Shown: positions 35,814 through 45,882, counted from the stretch's first letter. The stretch: 64,000 nt of DNA from Paenibacillus xylanexedens (GCF_007680605.1 NZ_VEIO01000001.1:1426001-1490000); one strand, 5' to 3'. Notes: generated from the letters alone by a model not told the origin. Translations and numbers: made by a program.

Positions 35814-36404
35814 ATGTCCAATTCAAGTAAACGGAACACAAGAGAGAAGTTAATGTTAACGGCGATTGAGCTGATCTCGGTAAAGGGATATAAAAGTGTT
35901 ACAACGCAGGAGATTGCCTTAACCGCCGGCGTAAGTGAGAAGACGTTATTTCGCCATTTTGGTACGAAAAAAAATCTGCTCGAGAGCGCATTTGACGAAT
36001 ATCATTATGCGGCGGAAATGACACGACTTTTTGAGGAAAAGCTGGTATGGAATCTGCATTCAGATTTATTGCTGGTCAGTAAAACCTATCATGAAATCAT
36101 GCATAAGAACCGTAAACTATTCATGATCAGTCTGAAGGAAATGAATCATTTGCCGGAGTTAAGAACACGAACGATAAAACATCCCCAGCAGTTACTTGAG
36201 CTTTTAACCCGATATCTGCAAACGATGCATGAGCAAGGCAAGGTGGTTCAGATCAACGCTGAATTACAGGCTTTCTCCTTCATGGCACTGAATTACGGCT
36301 TGTTTATTAACCATATGGAGGATCATGTGCATTTTCCGTGGCTTTCATTAGAAGATGTGATTACCGAAAGTGTATGGACGTTCACTAGGGCGCTAACGCC
36401 CTAG
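35814..36404 (+). CDS. TetR family regulator of the adjacent MFS transporter
   Basis: A 196-residue regulator with the helix-turn-helix at residues about 8-54 (VTTQEIALTAGVSEKTLFRHFGTKKN) and a helical effector domain. AAAGGAGAG precedes the ATG. One palindromic operator lies upstream of this gene and a matching one lies between it and the MFS gene, so it probably controls both. The last eight codons form a perfect hairpin including the stop codon. Confidence 0.83.
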   Translation: MSNSSKRNTREKLMLTAIELISVKGYKSVTTQEIALTAGVSEKTLFRHFGTKKNLLESAFDEYHYAAEMTRLFEEKLVWNLHSDLLLVSKTYHEIMHKNRKLFMISLKEMNHLPELRTRTIKHPQQLLELLTRYLQTMHEQGKVVQINAELQAFSFMALNYGLFINHMEDHVHFPWLSLEDVITESVWTFTRALTP

Positions 36405-36410
36405 TATTTT
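36385..36410 (+). terminator. Stem-loop covering the tetR stop codon
   Basis: CTAGGGCG (36385-36392) pairs perfectly with CGCCCTAG (36397-36404) around a CTAA loop; the last three bases of the stem are the stop codon, followed by TATTTT. It may attenuate read-through into the MFS gene. The T-tract is short, so it may be only partly active. Confidence 0.45.
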
Positions 36411-36420
36411 AAGTTATATT

Positions 36421-36440
36421 ATGACAGTAAGTACTGACAG
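36421..36440 (+). promoter_or_regulatory. Second TetR operator, upstream of the MFS gene
   Basis: ATGACAGTAAGTACTGACAG matches the site at 35774-35793 in its outer blocks (ATGACAGT and ACTGACA). A TATATT/TATTAT -10-like sequence directly precedes it. Confidence 0.55.
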
Positions 36441-36486
36441 TCTATATTATGCACTTTTCAATCAGTATAGGGAAAAGAGGGAAACG

Positions 36487-37899
36487 ATGAAGACCAGAGA
36501 GAGTTTAGAGATCCAGGATGCATCTGCAACGGGAAAAGAAAAGGCACTACTTCGCGTGCTTGTCTTCACATTGATCATCTCTGTGATGAACGGAATGATG
36601 TTTAATGTTGTCTTACCCGTCATTGGGGATCAATTCGAACGGTCAGCTTCCGAGACAAGCTGGATCATCACCGGATATTTAATTGTATACGCCGTTGGTA
36701 CAGTCACTTACGGGAAGCTAACAGATCGATACAGCATTAAACGTTTAATCACATTTGGACTCTTATTGTTGGCTGCTGGCTCCGCTATGGGAATTCTTTC
36801 GAATTCCTATTTTATGATTATTTTGGCACGTCTGATTCAGGCCGCAGGGGCTGCCGTCATTCCAGCTCTGGCCATGATTATACCAGTTCGATATTTTCCG
36901 CCAAACAAGCGTGGTCAGGCACTCGGTACTTCTGCGATCGGAATCGCGCTGGGATCTGCTTTAGGTCCTATTGTTGCCGGATTCGTATCCAGTGCACTGA
37001 ATTGGAAGTTTCTATTTGCGATTCCGCTACTTTCGCTGTTAACGCTCCCCTTCTATAGAAAGTATTTGAATGATGAAAGGGGAGGTTATGAAAAGATGGA
37101 CTATCTTGGAGGCATACTGCTCGCCGTAAGCATTGGAGCCATTTTGCTCGCACTGACTCAATTAAATTTGTGGTATTTGCTACTGGGTATTGCAGCTTTA
37201 GGCTTGTTTATCCTTCGCATTCTCCACACAGCATCACCGTTTGTGCAACCAGCTGTTTTTCGCAACCGCTCCTACACATGGGGAATGGTTATTTCATTTG
37301 TGTTGGTCGCATGTGGATTTAGCATTCCATTTATTATCCCGCAACTGTTAACCCATGTGTATGATGCTTATCCGGCTCTGACAGGTCTAATTATGTTACC
37401 GTCGGCTCTGATTGCAGCATTACTTGGAAGACGTGGAGGGAAGTTAGCTGATGAGAAAGGTAATGTCTATTTGATTTATACAGCCTCCTCGATGCTTGTT
37501 ATCGGCTTCTTAAGTCTATCGTTTGCTGCCGGTGTGTCATTGTTTTTCGTTTCATCTTTTCTAGTCTTGGCAGTCCTTGGTCAATCCTATATGCAAATAG
37601 CGCTGTCTAATACGATCGCACAGACCCTCTCCAAAGAACAGGTCGGCATTGGTATGGGACTACTGTCGATGTTTAATTTTATCGCGGCTTCTGTATCCAC
37701 AACTGTTCTTGGCAAGGTCATCGACGGGGGAGCACAGCAGATGCGTTTCAACCCTTTTATCAGCCTAACGTCTGCATTTGTATATAGTAATCTATTTATT
37801 GTGCTTGCGATATTGGTTGTGGTAATGACTTTTGTGTATAGATGGCATTTTGATCGTAAATCCGAAGGACAGATGAATAGATCATCTCGTTTGTTTTAA
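36487..37899 (+). CDS. MFS drug-efflux type transporter (DHA2-like)
   Basis: A 470-residue major facilitator with 12-14 TM helices. It has the motif A loop YGKLTDRYSIKRL after TM2, and motif C-like GSALGPIVAGFVSSALNWKFLF in TM5, the antiporter signature of drug/proton exporters. ATG 36487 follows AGAGGGA; the frame stays open back to 36421, but that part is the TetR operator rather than coding sequence. Location after a tetR gene with shared operators supports substrate-induced efflux. The substrate is not readable. Confidence 0.87.
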   Translation: MKTRESLEIQDASATGKEKALLRVLVFTLIISVMNGMMFNVVLPVIGDQFERSASETSWIITGYLIVYAVGTVTYGKLTDRYSIKRLITFGLLLLAAGSAMGILSNSYFMIILARLIQAAGAAVIPALAMIIPVRYFPPNKRGQALGTSAIGIALGSALGPIVAGFVSSALNWKFLFAIPLLSLLTLPFYRKYLNDERGGYEKMDYLGGILLAVSIGAILLALTQLNLWYLLLGIAALGLFILRILHTASPFVQPAVFRNRSYTWGMVISFVLVACGFSIPFIIPQLLTHVYDAYPALTGLIMLPSALIAALLGRRGGKLADEKGNVYLIYTASSMLVIGFLSLSFAAGVSLFFVSSFLVLAVLGQSYMQIALSNTIAQTLSKEQVGIGMGLLSMFNFIAASVSTTVLGKVIDGGAQQMRFNPFISLTSAFVYSNLFIVLAILVVVMTFVYRWHFDRKSEGQMNRSSRLF

Positions 37900-37960
37900 A
37901 TAAAGTCGAAGGTGCTCATGCGAGCCAATAGTTAGAATCCGTCGATTTTCAAAAATAGAG

Positions 37961-37997
37961 AAGAAGAGGTCTGTCATAAACGACAGGCCCCTTCTTT
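37961..37997. terminator. Bidirectional terminator between the MFS and GH27 genes
   Basis: AGAAGAGGTCTGTC pairs with GACAGGCCCCTTCT around an ATAAAC loop, with a T-tract on the plus side. Confidence 0.8.
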
Positions 37998-38021
37998 ATG
38001 GAACGTTTCAGGCGAAGTGCT

Positions 38022-39311
38022 TCACGCAAAATGGTACAGGCGCACACCGTGCGAAGGCACATGCGTGCGTAAAATATCCTCGTTAACTTCTGTCACATCG
38101 CCACTCCATAATTCAATTCCGTGGCTTGCAACAGAAGGGGATAAACCAACTGTATTGAGATTGATTTCCACCGGGAGCGCTGGCTGCTCGCCAACATTAA
38201 ACACAGCTACGTAAGTGGAACCATCGACATGAGATGCCGTCCATACGATCAGATCGCCTTGATGTAACACTTCTCTTGCACTATGGCTCTCACGATGCAT
38301 ACGCAGAACTTCACGGTTGGTCAGCAAGGAAAGCGTCCATTCATCGTTATCCCGCAACTCACCGCCAAAGATGAGAGGAGAACGGAAGATACTCCACAGA
38401 GACATCATCGTCAATTGCTCATCCTTAGTGAATCTTGTCCACCGATCGGCTCCGCCTCCATCCACAGAGCGAATACCAATGTGCCCCAGAGGCAACATAT
38501 CACAATCCGGCCAACATCCCTCCTTAGGAAGGCCCTGCCACTTACGGCAGCGATCGAACATATCCAGCAAAAGAGGCCATTGATCCCAGAAATCATCCGT
38601 GACCCGCCACATGTTAGCCTGTTCAGCAAAAAATTCAGCGTATTCCACGGGGGCAGGACCGGGAGACAGACTTAATACCATGGGACGTCCGGCACGTTTG
38701 ATTGCCTTCGAGATCATCTCAATCTCAGGCTGATGTGTGTCATATAATCTGGAGGCAGCGATATCATCCACTTTGACCAGATCAACACCCCATGAAGCAT
38801 ACAATTCAAACAGTGAATCATAATAGGCTTGCGCGCCTTCTTTGTTGTGGTCTACGCCATACATATCCGTGTTCCAAGGACAGATGGAGTTGGTGTGAGC
38901 GATCTCACGGGCGGTGGAGTTGGTTCCCAACAGAGCTGTATTTGCATGAACCGCTTGCCTTGGAATTCCGCGCATAATATGAATGCCGAATTTCAGTCCA
39001 AGGCTGTGTACGTAATCAGCAAGCGGCTTGAATCCTTGGCCATCCGCAGCTGAAGGAAAGCGATTTTCTGCAGGCATCAGACGTGAGTATTCATCCATGA
39101 TCAGTGGAACGAAAGGGCGGTATTGTGATGAGTTTGCCAGAGGTTCATACCATTGAATATCAACGGTAATGTAGCTCCAACCATATTCTTTCAAGTGTGT
39201 AGCCATATACTCCGCATTACCGCGAATTTCCTTTTCAGTGACGGCAGCCCCGTAGCAGTCCCAGCTGTTCCAGCCAAGAGGGGGTGTTGGTGCAACAAGA
39301 GTATGATCCAT
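38022..39311 (-). CDS. GH27 family glycosidase (alpha-galactosidase or beta-L-arabinopyranosidase)
   Basis: A 429-residue GH27/clan D TIM-barrel enzyme with a C-terminal beta domain. The hallmarks are TPPLGWNSWDCYG at the N-terminus, the nucleophile in LVKVDDI (near residue 178) and the acid/base in WRVTDDFWD (near 239). No signal peptide is present, so it is cytoplasmic and acts on imported oligosaccharides. GH27 enzymes remove alpha-galactosyl or beta-L-arabinopyranosyl ends, both found on hemicellulose side chains. It is the last gene after two AraC genes on the same strand. A palindrome, GCAATATATTGC, lies about 105 bp upstream of its start. Confidence 0.87.
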   Translation of the reverse strand: MDHTLVAPTPPLGWNSWDCYGAAVTEKEIRGNAEYMATHLKEYGWSYITVDIQWYEPLANSSQYRPFVPLIMDEYSRLMPAENRFPSAADGQGFKPLADYVHSLGLKFGIHIMRGIPRQAVHANTALLGTNSTAREIAHTNSICPWNTDMYGVDHNKEGAQAYYDSLFELYASWGVDLVKVDDIAASRLYDTHQPEIEMISKAIKRAGRPMVLSLSPGPAPVEYAEFFAEQANMWRVTDDFWDQWPLLLDMFDRCRKWQGLPKEGCWPDCDMLPLGHIGIRSVDGGGADRWTRFTKDEQLTMMSLWSIFRSPLIFGGELRDNDEWTLSLLTNREVLRMHRESHSAREVLHQGDLIVWTASHVDGSTYVAVFNVGEQPALPVEINLNTVGLSPSVASHGIELWSGDVTEVNEDILRTHVPSHGVRLYHFA

Positions 39312-39414
39312 TTGAAGGCTCCTTTACCTAACGTAATTTAAATTATTGCTCCAGTCACATTTATCATAATGAAGTAAAATACAATAATCTACAGTAATGT
39401 TAAGTCATCAATAG

Positions 39415-39426
39415 CAATATATTGCG
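39415..39426. promoter_or_regulatory. Short palindrome between AraC and GH27 genes
   Basis: GCAATATATTGC is a perfect 12-bp palindrome just beyond the AraC stop codon and about 105 bp before the GH27 start (minus strand). It could be an operator for the GH27 gene, but no clear promoter was found beside it. Confidence 0.25.
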
Positions 39427-39427
39427 G

Positions 39428-40309
39428 TTAGTCAAAAAACAATCTGCGGTACACTAGGCTTTCGCCGCCGCTTCGGAACTCCCCTGGAGTAAACCCCGTT
39501 AAACCTCGAAAAGCTTTGATAAAATAACTTCCGCTGGAGTATCCCACTTGTACCGCAATCTGTTCAATGCTTAATGTCGTGCCGCGAAGTAACTCCATCG
39601 CTTTCTCGATCCGAACGCGGGTAAGATAGGCACCTGGAGTGAGACCCGTGCTAGCCGAGAATCTGCGTATAAAGTGGTATTTGGATAGGGCAACACGTTC
39701 TGCAAGCTGATCCACGCTGATCATACTGGCGTAATCGGTTTCCATGTACTTCGTAGCCTGCTGAATATGTTCCGGCCAGTTCTCCCGATTATGACGTGTT
39801 GTCGTCTGTAACCGAACAAGTTCTGTCATGAACTGATACACACTGGATGAGGCAATCATAGGGTCCGTTATCCTCCCTGCCGCCGCATCCGTTACAATCA
39901 TTCGCAGCAGACGGATGGGAGCAGAATCCATGGGGAGAAAAGCGACCTCACCTGTTTCTCGCACAAACTTCTGCCAATGAGCGTGAATGAGATCAGGACG
40001 GAATAGTAGGAAGATGAACTGCCATGGCTCATCAGACTCTGGATGATAGTAATATCGATGAGCGCTCGGGATCTCTGCAAGAAAAGCCTGTCCGGGAGTC
40101 ACACGGTATGTACGGTCATTCGTTTCATAAATACCTTCTCCTGCAAGGGTGTACTGAAATAAAAGAAGAGGACCATCCGTTCGTTCCAGCCCATCCCAGT
40201 AATACGATGGATCAGTAATGATATCGCTCCCCGTTGCATACAGCTTGCATAGCTCAAGTTCACGATCTTCGGCAAATCGAAAACCGTAGGTACCTTTTGA
40301 AAGTTCCAT
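39428..40309 (-). CDS. AraC family transcriptional regulator
   Basis: A 293-residue regulator with an N-terminal cupin-like sugar-sensing domain (about 30-120; GEGIYETNDRTYRVTPGQAFLAE) and a C-terminal double helix-turn-helix (about 190-285; SVDQLAERVALSKYHFIRRFSASTGLTPGAYLTRVRIEKA). ATG 40309 has GGAGG 6 nt upstream; the open frame back to 40330 would overlap the preceding gene. It lies 14 nt after another AraC gene and 116 nt before GH27 on one strand, so the three probably form an operon. Confidence 0.87.
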   Translation of the reverse strand: MELSKGTYGFRFAEDRELELCKLYATGSDIITDPSYYWDGLERTDGPLLLFQYTLAGEGIYETNDRTYRVTPGQAFLAEIPSAHRYYYHPESDEPWQFIFLLFRPDLIHAHWQKFVRETGEVAFLPMDSAPIRLLRMIVTDAAAGRITDPMIASSSVYQFMTELVRLQTTTRHNRENWPEHIQQATKYMETDYASMISVDQLAERVALSKYHFIRRFSASTGLTPGAYLTRVRIEKAMELLRGTTLSIEQIAVQVGYSSGSYFIKAFRGLTGFTPGEFRSGGESLVYRRLFFD

Positions 40310-40323
40310 GCATATCCTCCGTC

Positions 40324-41181
40324 TTAACACTTTTCAGTGGAATGTTTACGTTGAAACTTACCTGGCGATGTTCCGACTATCTTGGTAAAACTGCGAATAA
40401 AGTTGGCATAATCGCCGAATCCGGAACGATAACAGGCCTCGGTAATACTCATACCTTCCAATAAACAGATCTGGGCGAGCTCAATCCGGCGAGTAAGTAT
40501 ATAGTTTCGAATCGTTAGTCCGGTATGTTTTTTGAATTGACGGCTGATATAACTGCTGTTGGTAAATAGTTTTTCTGATAAGTGCTGAAGGGTTAGAGAT
40601 TCGGTCAGATTCGTTTCAATATAGTCCATCGTATTACGAACCAGTTCAGGCATAATGTCGGAGGGCACAAAATCCGTATGTTTAAAAGCCAGATTGGTCA
40701 TGAGAAGCAGTCGGGCGATCAGCATATTTCTCATAATATCCGCACCGTAGTCTGAGATTAGCAACATTTGCTCCACTTGGGTTGTAAGATTGAGAAATGG
40801 CTCTAACTCCTCTTCATTCAAATGAATGATATTCCCCTTACCTTTAGGCCGATGATCAAAACAGGCAGAGAGGTTGGTAGATGATGTGGATAATCGATTA
40901 AGATATGATTTTTGCAGATTAATTGTGATTCGTTCATATTCATTCTTGTCGAGTGCAAAGGACCGATGCATTTCTTCTGGATTTAAAACAATAAGATCAC
41001 CTCGCTCCAGATGGTGACATCGATTATCGATATAGAAATTCACATTGCCGCGAAGAAAAATGTAAAGCTCATACCCATTATGCCGATGGTAGAATGTGCC
41101 CATATTGTAGGTCGTGACACGATGCAGATACAGCAGATCCATCTGAATGGGATCATACAGGTACTCCAGCGATTCATTCAT
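40324..41181 (-). CDS. AraC family transcriptional regulator (paralogue of the 56 kb regulator)
   Basis: A 285-residue regulator: a cupin domain (HRHNGYELYIFLRGNVNFYIDNRCHHLERGDLIVLNPEEMHR, about residues 29-70) and an AraC double helix-turn-helix ending FTKIVGTSPGKFQRK. It is strikingly similar along its whole length to the protein at 55941-56822; both keep the FDHRP and GNIIHLNE blocks. ATG 41181 has AGGAGG 10 nt upstream. Its start is only 27 bp from the CGCAAT direct repeat shared by three promoters in this region, so it is a candidate activator and probable autorepressor. Confidence 0.88.
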   Translation of the reverse strand: MNESLEYLYDPIQMDLLYLHRVTTYNMGTFYHRHNGYELYIFLRGNVNFYIDNRCHHLERGDLIVLNPEEMHRSFALDKNEYERITINLQKSYLNRLSTSSTNLSACFDHRPKGKGNIIHLNEEELEPFLNLTTQVEQMLLISDYGADIMRNMLIARLLLMTNLAFKHTDFVPSDIMPELVRNTMDYIETNLTESLTLQHLSEKLFTNSSYISRQFKKHTGLTIRNYILTRRIELAQICLLEGMSITEACYRSGFGDYANFIRSFTKIVGTSPGKFQRKHSTEKC

Positions 41182-41207
41182 ATCATGAAGGCCTCCTAAT
41201 CGTTTGG

Positions 41208-41261
41208 CGCAATAAATATCACGATCTAAGCAATGTAATTGCGAACCTGAACCTATAAAAT
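41208..41261 (+). promoter_or_regulatory. AraC-type direct-repeat promoter, copy A
   Basis: CGCAAT at 41208 and AGCAATG at 41229 repeat at exactly 21 bp. TAAAAT (41256-41261) is the -10; the expected -35 position falls inside the second repeat, as in class II AraC-activated promoters. The layout matches copies at 45956 and 56850 base for base in spacing. It drives the plus-strand glycosidase gene. Confidence 0.7.
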
Positions 41262-41291
41262 GGTACCATCCTAGCATCTTGGTTTAAAATT

Positions 41292-41305
41292 TGCAAGCGT
41301 TTTCC
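41292..41305. promoter_or_regulatory. cre (CcpA) box, copy A
   Basis: TGCAAGCGTTTTCC fits the cre consensus TGWAANCGNTNWCA at 12 of 14 positions. It starts 36 bp after the start of the copy A -10, in the transcribed leader, a roadblock position for glucose repression. Confidence 0.65.
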
Positions 41306-41338
41306 GAAGGGACAGGGAAAACAGAATTGGAGGATTGT

Positions 41339-43327
41339 ATGGAACTGATTTTTACCGCACGCAGTAAAAGGCAGGAAGGGACAGCCTATACCGGTATGAG
41401 CACGCATAATCTTCGGGCTGACGTAAATATGAGTGCCGGGACAGGCTGTGCAGATGATCCAAAGCAGGCACAGATTACCATTAAGAATGAAGACAGTCAA
41501 CGGTGGAGCGGAGTGATTCATGTAGAACTTGCTTTTGACAAACAGAAGCCCAGATTTTTTCTGCCTGCCTTTATGTATGGTCGTAATCGGGGAGAAGCAC
41601 CCCAAAATGTACCTAACGAATTTCCAAGAATTCGTGAAGGAAAACCATCCCGCCCTTCATCCCCTTGGTGGATGGTTCGAAGTGATCGTTTATCGCATCC
41701 GGTTGCACTTGTATATGATAAGGGGCGAATTGTCGGGCTAAGCGCAAGCCCATATTGGGTGGAAAGCATGCATAGTGAACAGAAGCAGCCATGGTATCCG
41801 GGTCAAACAGGTACTTTTCTACAATATGGAGGTTTCACATGTTCGATCGAGAAAGGCACCGTTGGGTACACCTTAGGTTATGAGAATGCTCCGTTGCTGT
41901 TTATCAAATCAAGACTTGTGCACGAGCGCTCAGCCTTGGCAGAGAGCGTCTTCGTGTTGGAAGCAGGAGAATCGGTAACGTTTACCCTTGAACTATATGA
42001 TTATGAATCCTCTTCGCCCTTAGGTATTAATTCTGCATTAGAGCATGTCTATCATAAGTACCATGAGCACCCGAGGCAAGGAAGCGACATCCGCACAGCC
42101 GTATCTGACATGTCCGCTGCCGTTCGAGACTACGCCTGGCTTCCAGATGACCGTCACTATTCTACTTTTGTGTATGAAGACACAGAAAGCGGAGGCTATC
42201 GATATAACAAAATCATCTCGATCAGTTGGACCAACGGCATGACCATTGCAACCCCCATGCTGATTGCAGCATTACGTCAGAACGATGAACCCATGCGTCA
42301 GCAGGCTTTGTCCTGCATCACAAACATTATCGAAAATGCGATGAATCCGGAGTCAGGACTTCCGTATGATGCTTATCAGGATGGAAAATGGAGCATTAAG
42401 GGCTGGTGGTTTGACGGTATGCGTACACCAGGGCACTCATCCTATCTCGTTGCACAAGCCATGTTTTATATCCTGAAATGTTATGACTACGAATACCGCA
42501 TAAGGCAGATCAGACATGATGACTGGCTCGCCTATGTGAAGCAAGTACTGGAACGCCTGGAGCGGAGCAAAAACGCGGATGGCGAATATCCGACGATATT
42601 GTCCGAGCGCACGGGTGCAGGCCTGGAGTACGATGCTTTTAGCGGGGCGTGGTGCCTCGCTGCGAAAGCTTATTACAGCTGGTTGACCAATGAGTTATCC
42701 GATTTGGAGGAAATGAGACGCAGTGAAACACATTATTACAATGCCTACGTGAAACAGATGGAATGTTACGGTGCTCCGCTTGATGCGGATAAAGCAGTGG
42801 ATTCGGAAGGCATTCTGGCATATATCAAAGCTCTCCGTTTCCTGCATACACTCTCCGGTGAGGAGACGTTCCTTAACCATATCAGAGACGCCATGAGCTA
42901 CGAATTCAGCTTTAAATTTTGTTATAACTCGCCAGTGCAGATTCCGCCGCTGAGTACATTGAACTGGTCAAGTTCGGGCGGAAGCGTCACTTCTGTAGCT
43001 AATCCGCACATTCATCCCATGTCGAACAATCTCGTTGACGAGCTTTTATATTATCTTCAGCACCGTGAGGATGGCTATATCCGTCAGCGTATGAATGATA
43101 CGGTCGCTTGGGGCTGTCAAACCTACAATCGTGTTGATGGTGAATATGGTTATGGCAAAAAAGGATGGATGTCCGAGCGCTTTTGTCACTCGCAAGGACT
43201 CGTTACGGAGACTTATGCCGATGGTACGCCGGCAAGCACCTGGTTCTGTCTAATGCCGTGGGCCAGCGGCTCTATCATCGAAGGTCTCGTTGGTGACTAC
43301 TGGGATCAAGTCACCTCCAGCGATTGA
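41339..43327 (+). CDS. Putative glycoside hydrolase, six-hairpin type, family not identified
   Basis: A 662-residue cytoplasmic protein without signal peptide. The N-terminal 230 residues are beta-rich; the remainder is helical and Trp/Tyr-rich with blocks such as YNKIISISWTNGMTIATPMLIAAL and GWWFDGMRTPGHSSYLVAQAMFYI, suggestive of an (alpha/alpha)6 barrel glycosidase or lyase. ATG 41339 has GGAGG 5 nt upstream; the open frame back to 41291 begins in a cre box and is not used. Control by the shared AraC-type promoter plus cre, and the position before GH95, support a role on plant polysaccharide oligomers. I cannot name a CAZy family. Confidence 0.65.
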   Translation: MELIFTARSKRQEGTAYTGMSTHNLRADVNMSAGTGCADDPKQAQITIKNEDSQRWSGVIHVELAFDKQKPRFFLPAFMYGRNRGEAPQNVPNEFPRIREGKPSRPSSPWWMVRSDRLSHPVALVYDKGRIVGLSASPYWVESMHSEQKQPWYPGQTGTFLQYGGFTCSIEKGTVGYTLGYENAPLLFIKSRLVHERSALAESVFVLEAGESVTFTLELYDYESSSPLGINSALEHVYHKYHEHPRQGSDIRTAVSDMSAAVRDYAWLPDDRHYSTFVYEDTESGGYRYNKIISISWTNGMTIATPMLIAALRQNDEPMRQQALSCITNIIENAMNPESGLPYDAYQDGKWSIKGWWFDGMRTPGHSSYLVAQAMFYILKCYDYEYRIRQIRHDDWLAYVKQVLERLERSKNADGEYPTILSERTGAGLEYDAFSGAWCLAAKAYYSWLTNELSDLEEMRRSETHYYNAYVKQMECYGAPLDADKAVDSEGILAYIKALRFLHTLSGEETFLNHIRDAMSYEFSFKFCYNSPVQIPPLSTLNWSSSGGSVTSVANPHIHPMSNNLVDELLYYLQHREDGYIRQRMNDTVAWGCQTYNRVDGEYGYGKKGWMSERFCHSQGLVTETYADGTPASTWFCLMPWASGSIIEGLVGDYWDQVTSSD

Positions 43328-43511
43328 ATAGATATGATCATGCCTCCAAACGGGTTAGCATTGTGAAGGTTTAGGTTAGTTTTCTTCATTCAACGAAGCT
43401 GGGCAAACAAAGTAAACTGATGATGTAGTCTGCATTTCGGGTCATATTGAGTTCTGTTTGTCATGTTGCCGGGCAACAGTGAACCTTGGCATCTCTAATG
43501 GAGGTATAATG

Positions 43512-45839
43512 ATGAATACAAATAAAAATAAAATTGGGTTTGATCACCCTGCCGGGCAGTGGGAGGAAGCCTTTCCGATCGGAAACGGAACCCTCGGTGG
43601 TATGGTTTTAGGAAGAACAGATCTGGAAAGAGTTCAGTTAAATGAAGATAGCCTTTGGTACGGGGGGCCGATGGAGCGGAACAACCCGCAATCACTTCAA
43701 TCACTGGATAACATAAGGGAACTTCTGTTCCAAGGTCAGATCCGGCAGGCAGAGGAGCTGGCGCTAACCTCATTAGTTGGTGTGCCTGATGGACAACGAC
43801 ATTATGAACCGCTTGGTGATTTCTATATGGCCATGCATCACGCAGACGAGGAGGCGACAGGGTATCAGAGATATCTTGATTTGGAACAGGGAATCGCTCG
43901 CGTTCAGTACACATCAGGCAACACAAAACACAAGCGAGAATATTTTTCAAGTTATCCTGATCAGGTCATGGCAGTCCGTCTGTCTAGTAGCGTGCCGGGC
44001 GAATTATCATTCACAGCCTTGTTTGGCAGAGGTTCCGTGTTACATTGGTCGCCGTTGTCGGGGGCGCTAAGACATCCGGTCGGGTTCCAATCGTTGATCG
44101 ATCGAATCGAACAACGCAGTAATGGCGATATGATCATCCGGGGCAGAAGCGGGGGAGAAGGGGGGATCCGTTTTTGCTGTACGATTCGGGTCATGCACGA
44201 ACAAGGAGAGATTCAGTATTCGAGCGGTCAACTATCTCTGTCAAATGCGGATTCAGCCACCGTGCTAATATCGGCATGCACCGATTTTCGTTATGCCAAG
44301 GAAGACCTGGAGGCGGAATGTTTACGAAGAATAGATGTAGCCTCTGCCAAAACATATGAGCAGTTACTTCAGGATCATATCGCTGACTATCAGGCGCTGT
44401 TCACACGAATGGATCTTCATCTGGAGGGTGGACACACAGATACCAGTTATATGAGTCTGCCGATGAATGAGCGTCTCGCGCGTCTTAGAGCAGGCGGTGA
44501 TGATCCTGAACTCGTAAGTTTGTACTTCCAGTTCGGGCGATATTTGCTAATCTCCAGTAGCCGGCCCGGTTCGTTACCTGCCAATCTGCAGGGCATATGG
44601 AACAAAGACATGCTTCCGGTATGGGACAGTAAATACACCATTAATATCAATACGGAAATGAACTATTGGCCAGCGGAGAGTTGTAATCTGCCGGAGTGTC
44701 ACATCCCTTTATTTGATTTTATCGAGCGACTACAGGTTCGAGGAAGGGAAACTGCAAGTAAGATGTATGGCTGCAACGGATTTGTAGCACATCATAATTC
44801 TGACATATGGGCAGATACTGCTCCGCAGGATGTATGTCTAACGTCGACCTTCTGGACGATGGGCGGCGCTTGGTTGTCTCTTCACCTGTGGGACCATTAC
44901 GAATACAGCAGGGACAAGGATTTTTTAAGAAAAGTGTATGAAACGATGAAAGAGGCAGCTTTGTTTATTCTGGATTTTCTTGTGCAAGACCCGGAAGGGA
45001 GTCTCACGATTTGTCCTTCTTCCTCACCGGAGAATATCTACATTCTGGATAGTGGGGAGTCAGGTGCACTTTGTTACGGGGCATCGATGGATAACCAGAT
45101 TATTCGGGAGCTGTTCACGCGGTGTATTGAAAGTGCACACATGCTGCAACAAGATCAGGAATTTGCATCACAGTTGCAAGAAGCACTAACTCGCATTCCG
45201 GATATCGCTGTGGGAAAACACGGACAGATCCAAGAATGGAGCAAGGATTATGATGAACTTGAACCAGGTCATAGACATATATCACATTTGTTTGCGCTCC
45301 ATCCGGGTTCACAGATTACTCCGAAAACGACTCCCGAATTAGCAACTGCCGCCCGGATCACGCTGGAGCGCAGATTGCAACATGGCGGGGGACACACGGG
45401 CTGGAGCCGGGCCTGGATTCTGAACATGTGGGCAAGACTGGAGCAGGCTGAACAGGCACATGATAACGTTATGGAGCTGCTTCGCTCCTCGACGCTGCCT
45501 AATTTATTCTGTGATCATCCTCCGTTTCAGATCGATGGTAACTTTGGAGGTACGGCAGGTATAGCCGAAATGTTACTCCAGAGTCACGGCGGTGAGATTC
45601 GTTTACTTCCTGCGTTGCCAATGGCATGGCCAAAAGGTTCAGTTCGAGGGCTGCGAGCGCGCGGCGGATTCGAAGTGGATATGGAATGGAACGAAGGGAA
45701 GCTGCTGCATGCCAGCATACGTGCAAGCGAGGCAAGCAAAGTCAGCGTTTCTTATCTGGATCAACATATGGAACTGAATTTCCAGAGTGCACAAGATTCA
45801 ATCATGTTAAAAGGAGAAAAGTGGAAAGTGACCTCTTGA
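43512..45839 (+). CDS. GH95 family alpha-L-fucosidase / alpha-L-galactosidase
   Basis: A 775-residue GH95 enzyme without signal peptide. The N-terminal domain starts with the typical [22 protein letters not shown] and NEDSLWYGG; the catalytic (alpha/alpha)6 barrel has [35 protein letters not shown] with the probable general acid, and [17 protein letters not shown]. These enzymes remove alpha-L-fucose or alpha-L-galactose from xyloglucan or related side chains. GGAGG lies 7 nt before ATG 43512, with an adjacent in-frame ATG at 43509. It follows the putative glycosidase by 184 bp, in which I see no clear promoter, so the two may be one transcript. Confidence 0.9.
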   Translation: MNTNKNKIGFDHPAGQWEEAFPIGNGTLGGMVLGRTDLERVQLNEDSLWYGGPMERNNPQSLQSLDNIRELLFQGQIRQAEELALTSLVGVPDGQRHYEPLGDFYMAMHHADEEATGYQRYLDLEQGIARVQYTSGNTKHKREYFSSYPDQVMAVRLSSSVPGELSFTALFGRGSVLHWSPLSGALRHPVGFQSLIDRIEQRSNGDMIIRGRSGGEGGIRFCCTIRVMHEQGEIQYSSGQLSLSNADSATVLISACTDFRYAKEDLEAECLRRIDVASAKTYEQLLQDHIADYQALFTRMDLHLEGGHTDTSYMSLPMNERLARLRAGGDDPELVSLYFQFGRYLLISSSRPGSLPANLQGIWNKDMLPVWDSKYTININTEMNYWPAESCNLPECHIPLFDFIERLQVRGRETASKMYGCNGFVAHHNSDIWADTAPQDVCLTSTFWTMGGAWLSLHLWDHYEYSRDKDFLRKVYETMKEAALFILDFLVQDPEGSLTICPSSSPENIYILDSGESGALCYGASMDNQIIRELFTRCIESAHMLQQDQEFASQLQEALTRIPDIAVGKHGQIQEWSKDYDELEPGHRHISHLFALHPGSQITPKTTPELATAARITLERRLQHGGGHTGWSRAWILNMWARLEQAEQAHDNVMELLRSSTLPNLFCDHPPFQIDGNFGGTAGIAEMLLQSHGGEIRLLPALPMAWPKGSVRGLRARGGFEVDMEWNEGKLLHASIRASEASKVSVSYLDQHMELNFQSAQDSIMLKGEKWKVTS

Positions 45840-45882
45840 TTAGAAGGATATGGATTTAGCATGAAATTCATCTCTATTCCTT

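Noticed and set aside
41291..41338. TTG start for the putative glycosidase
   Set aside because: The sequence is a cre box, and a better ATG with GGAGG lies at 41339.
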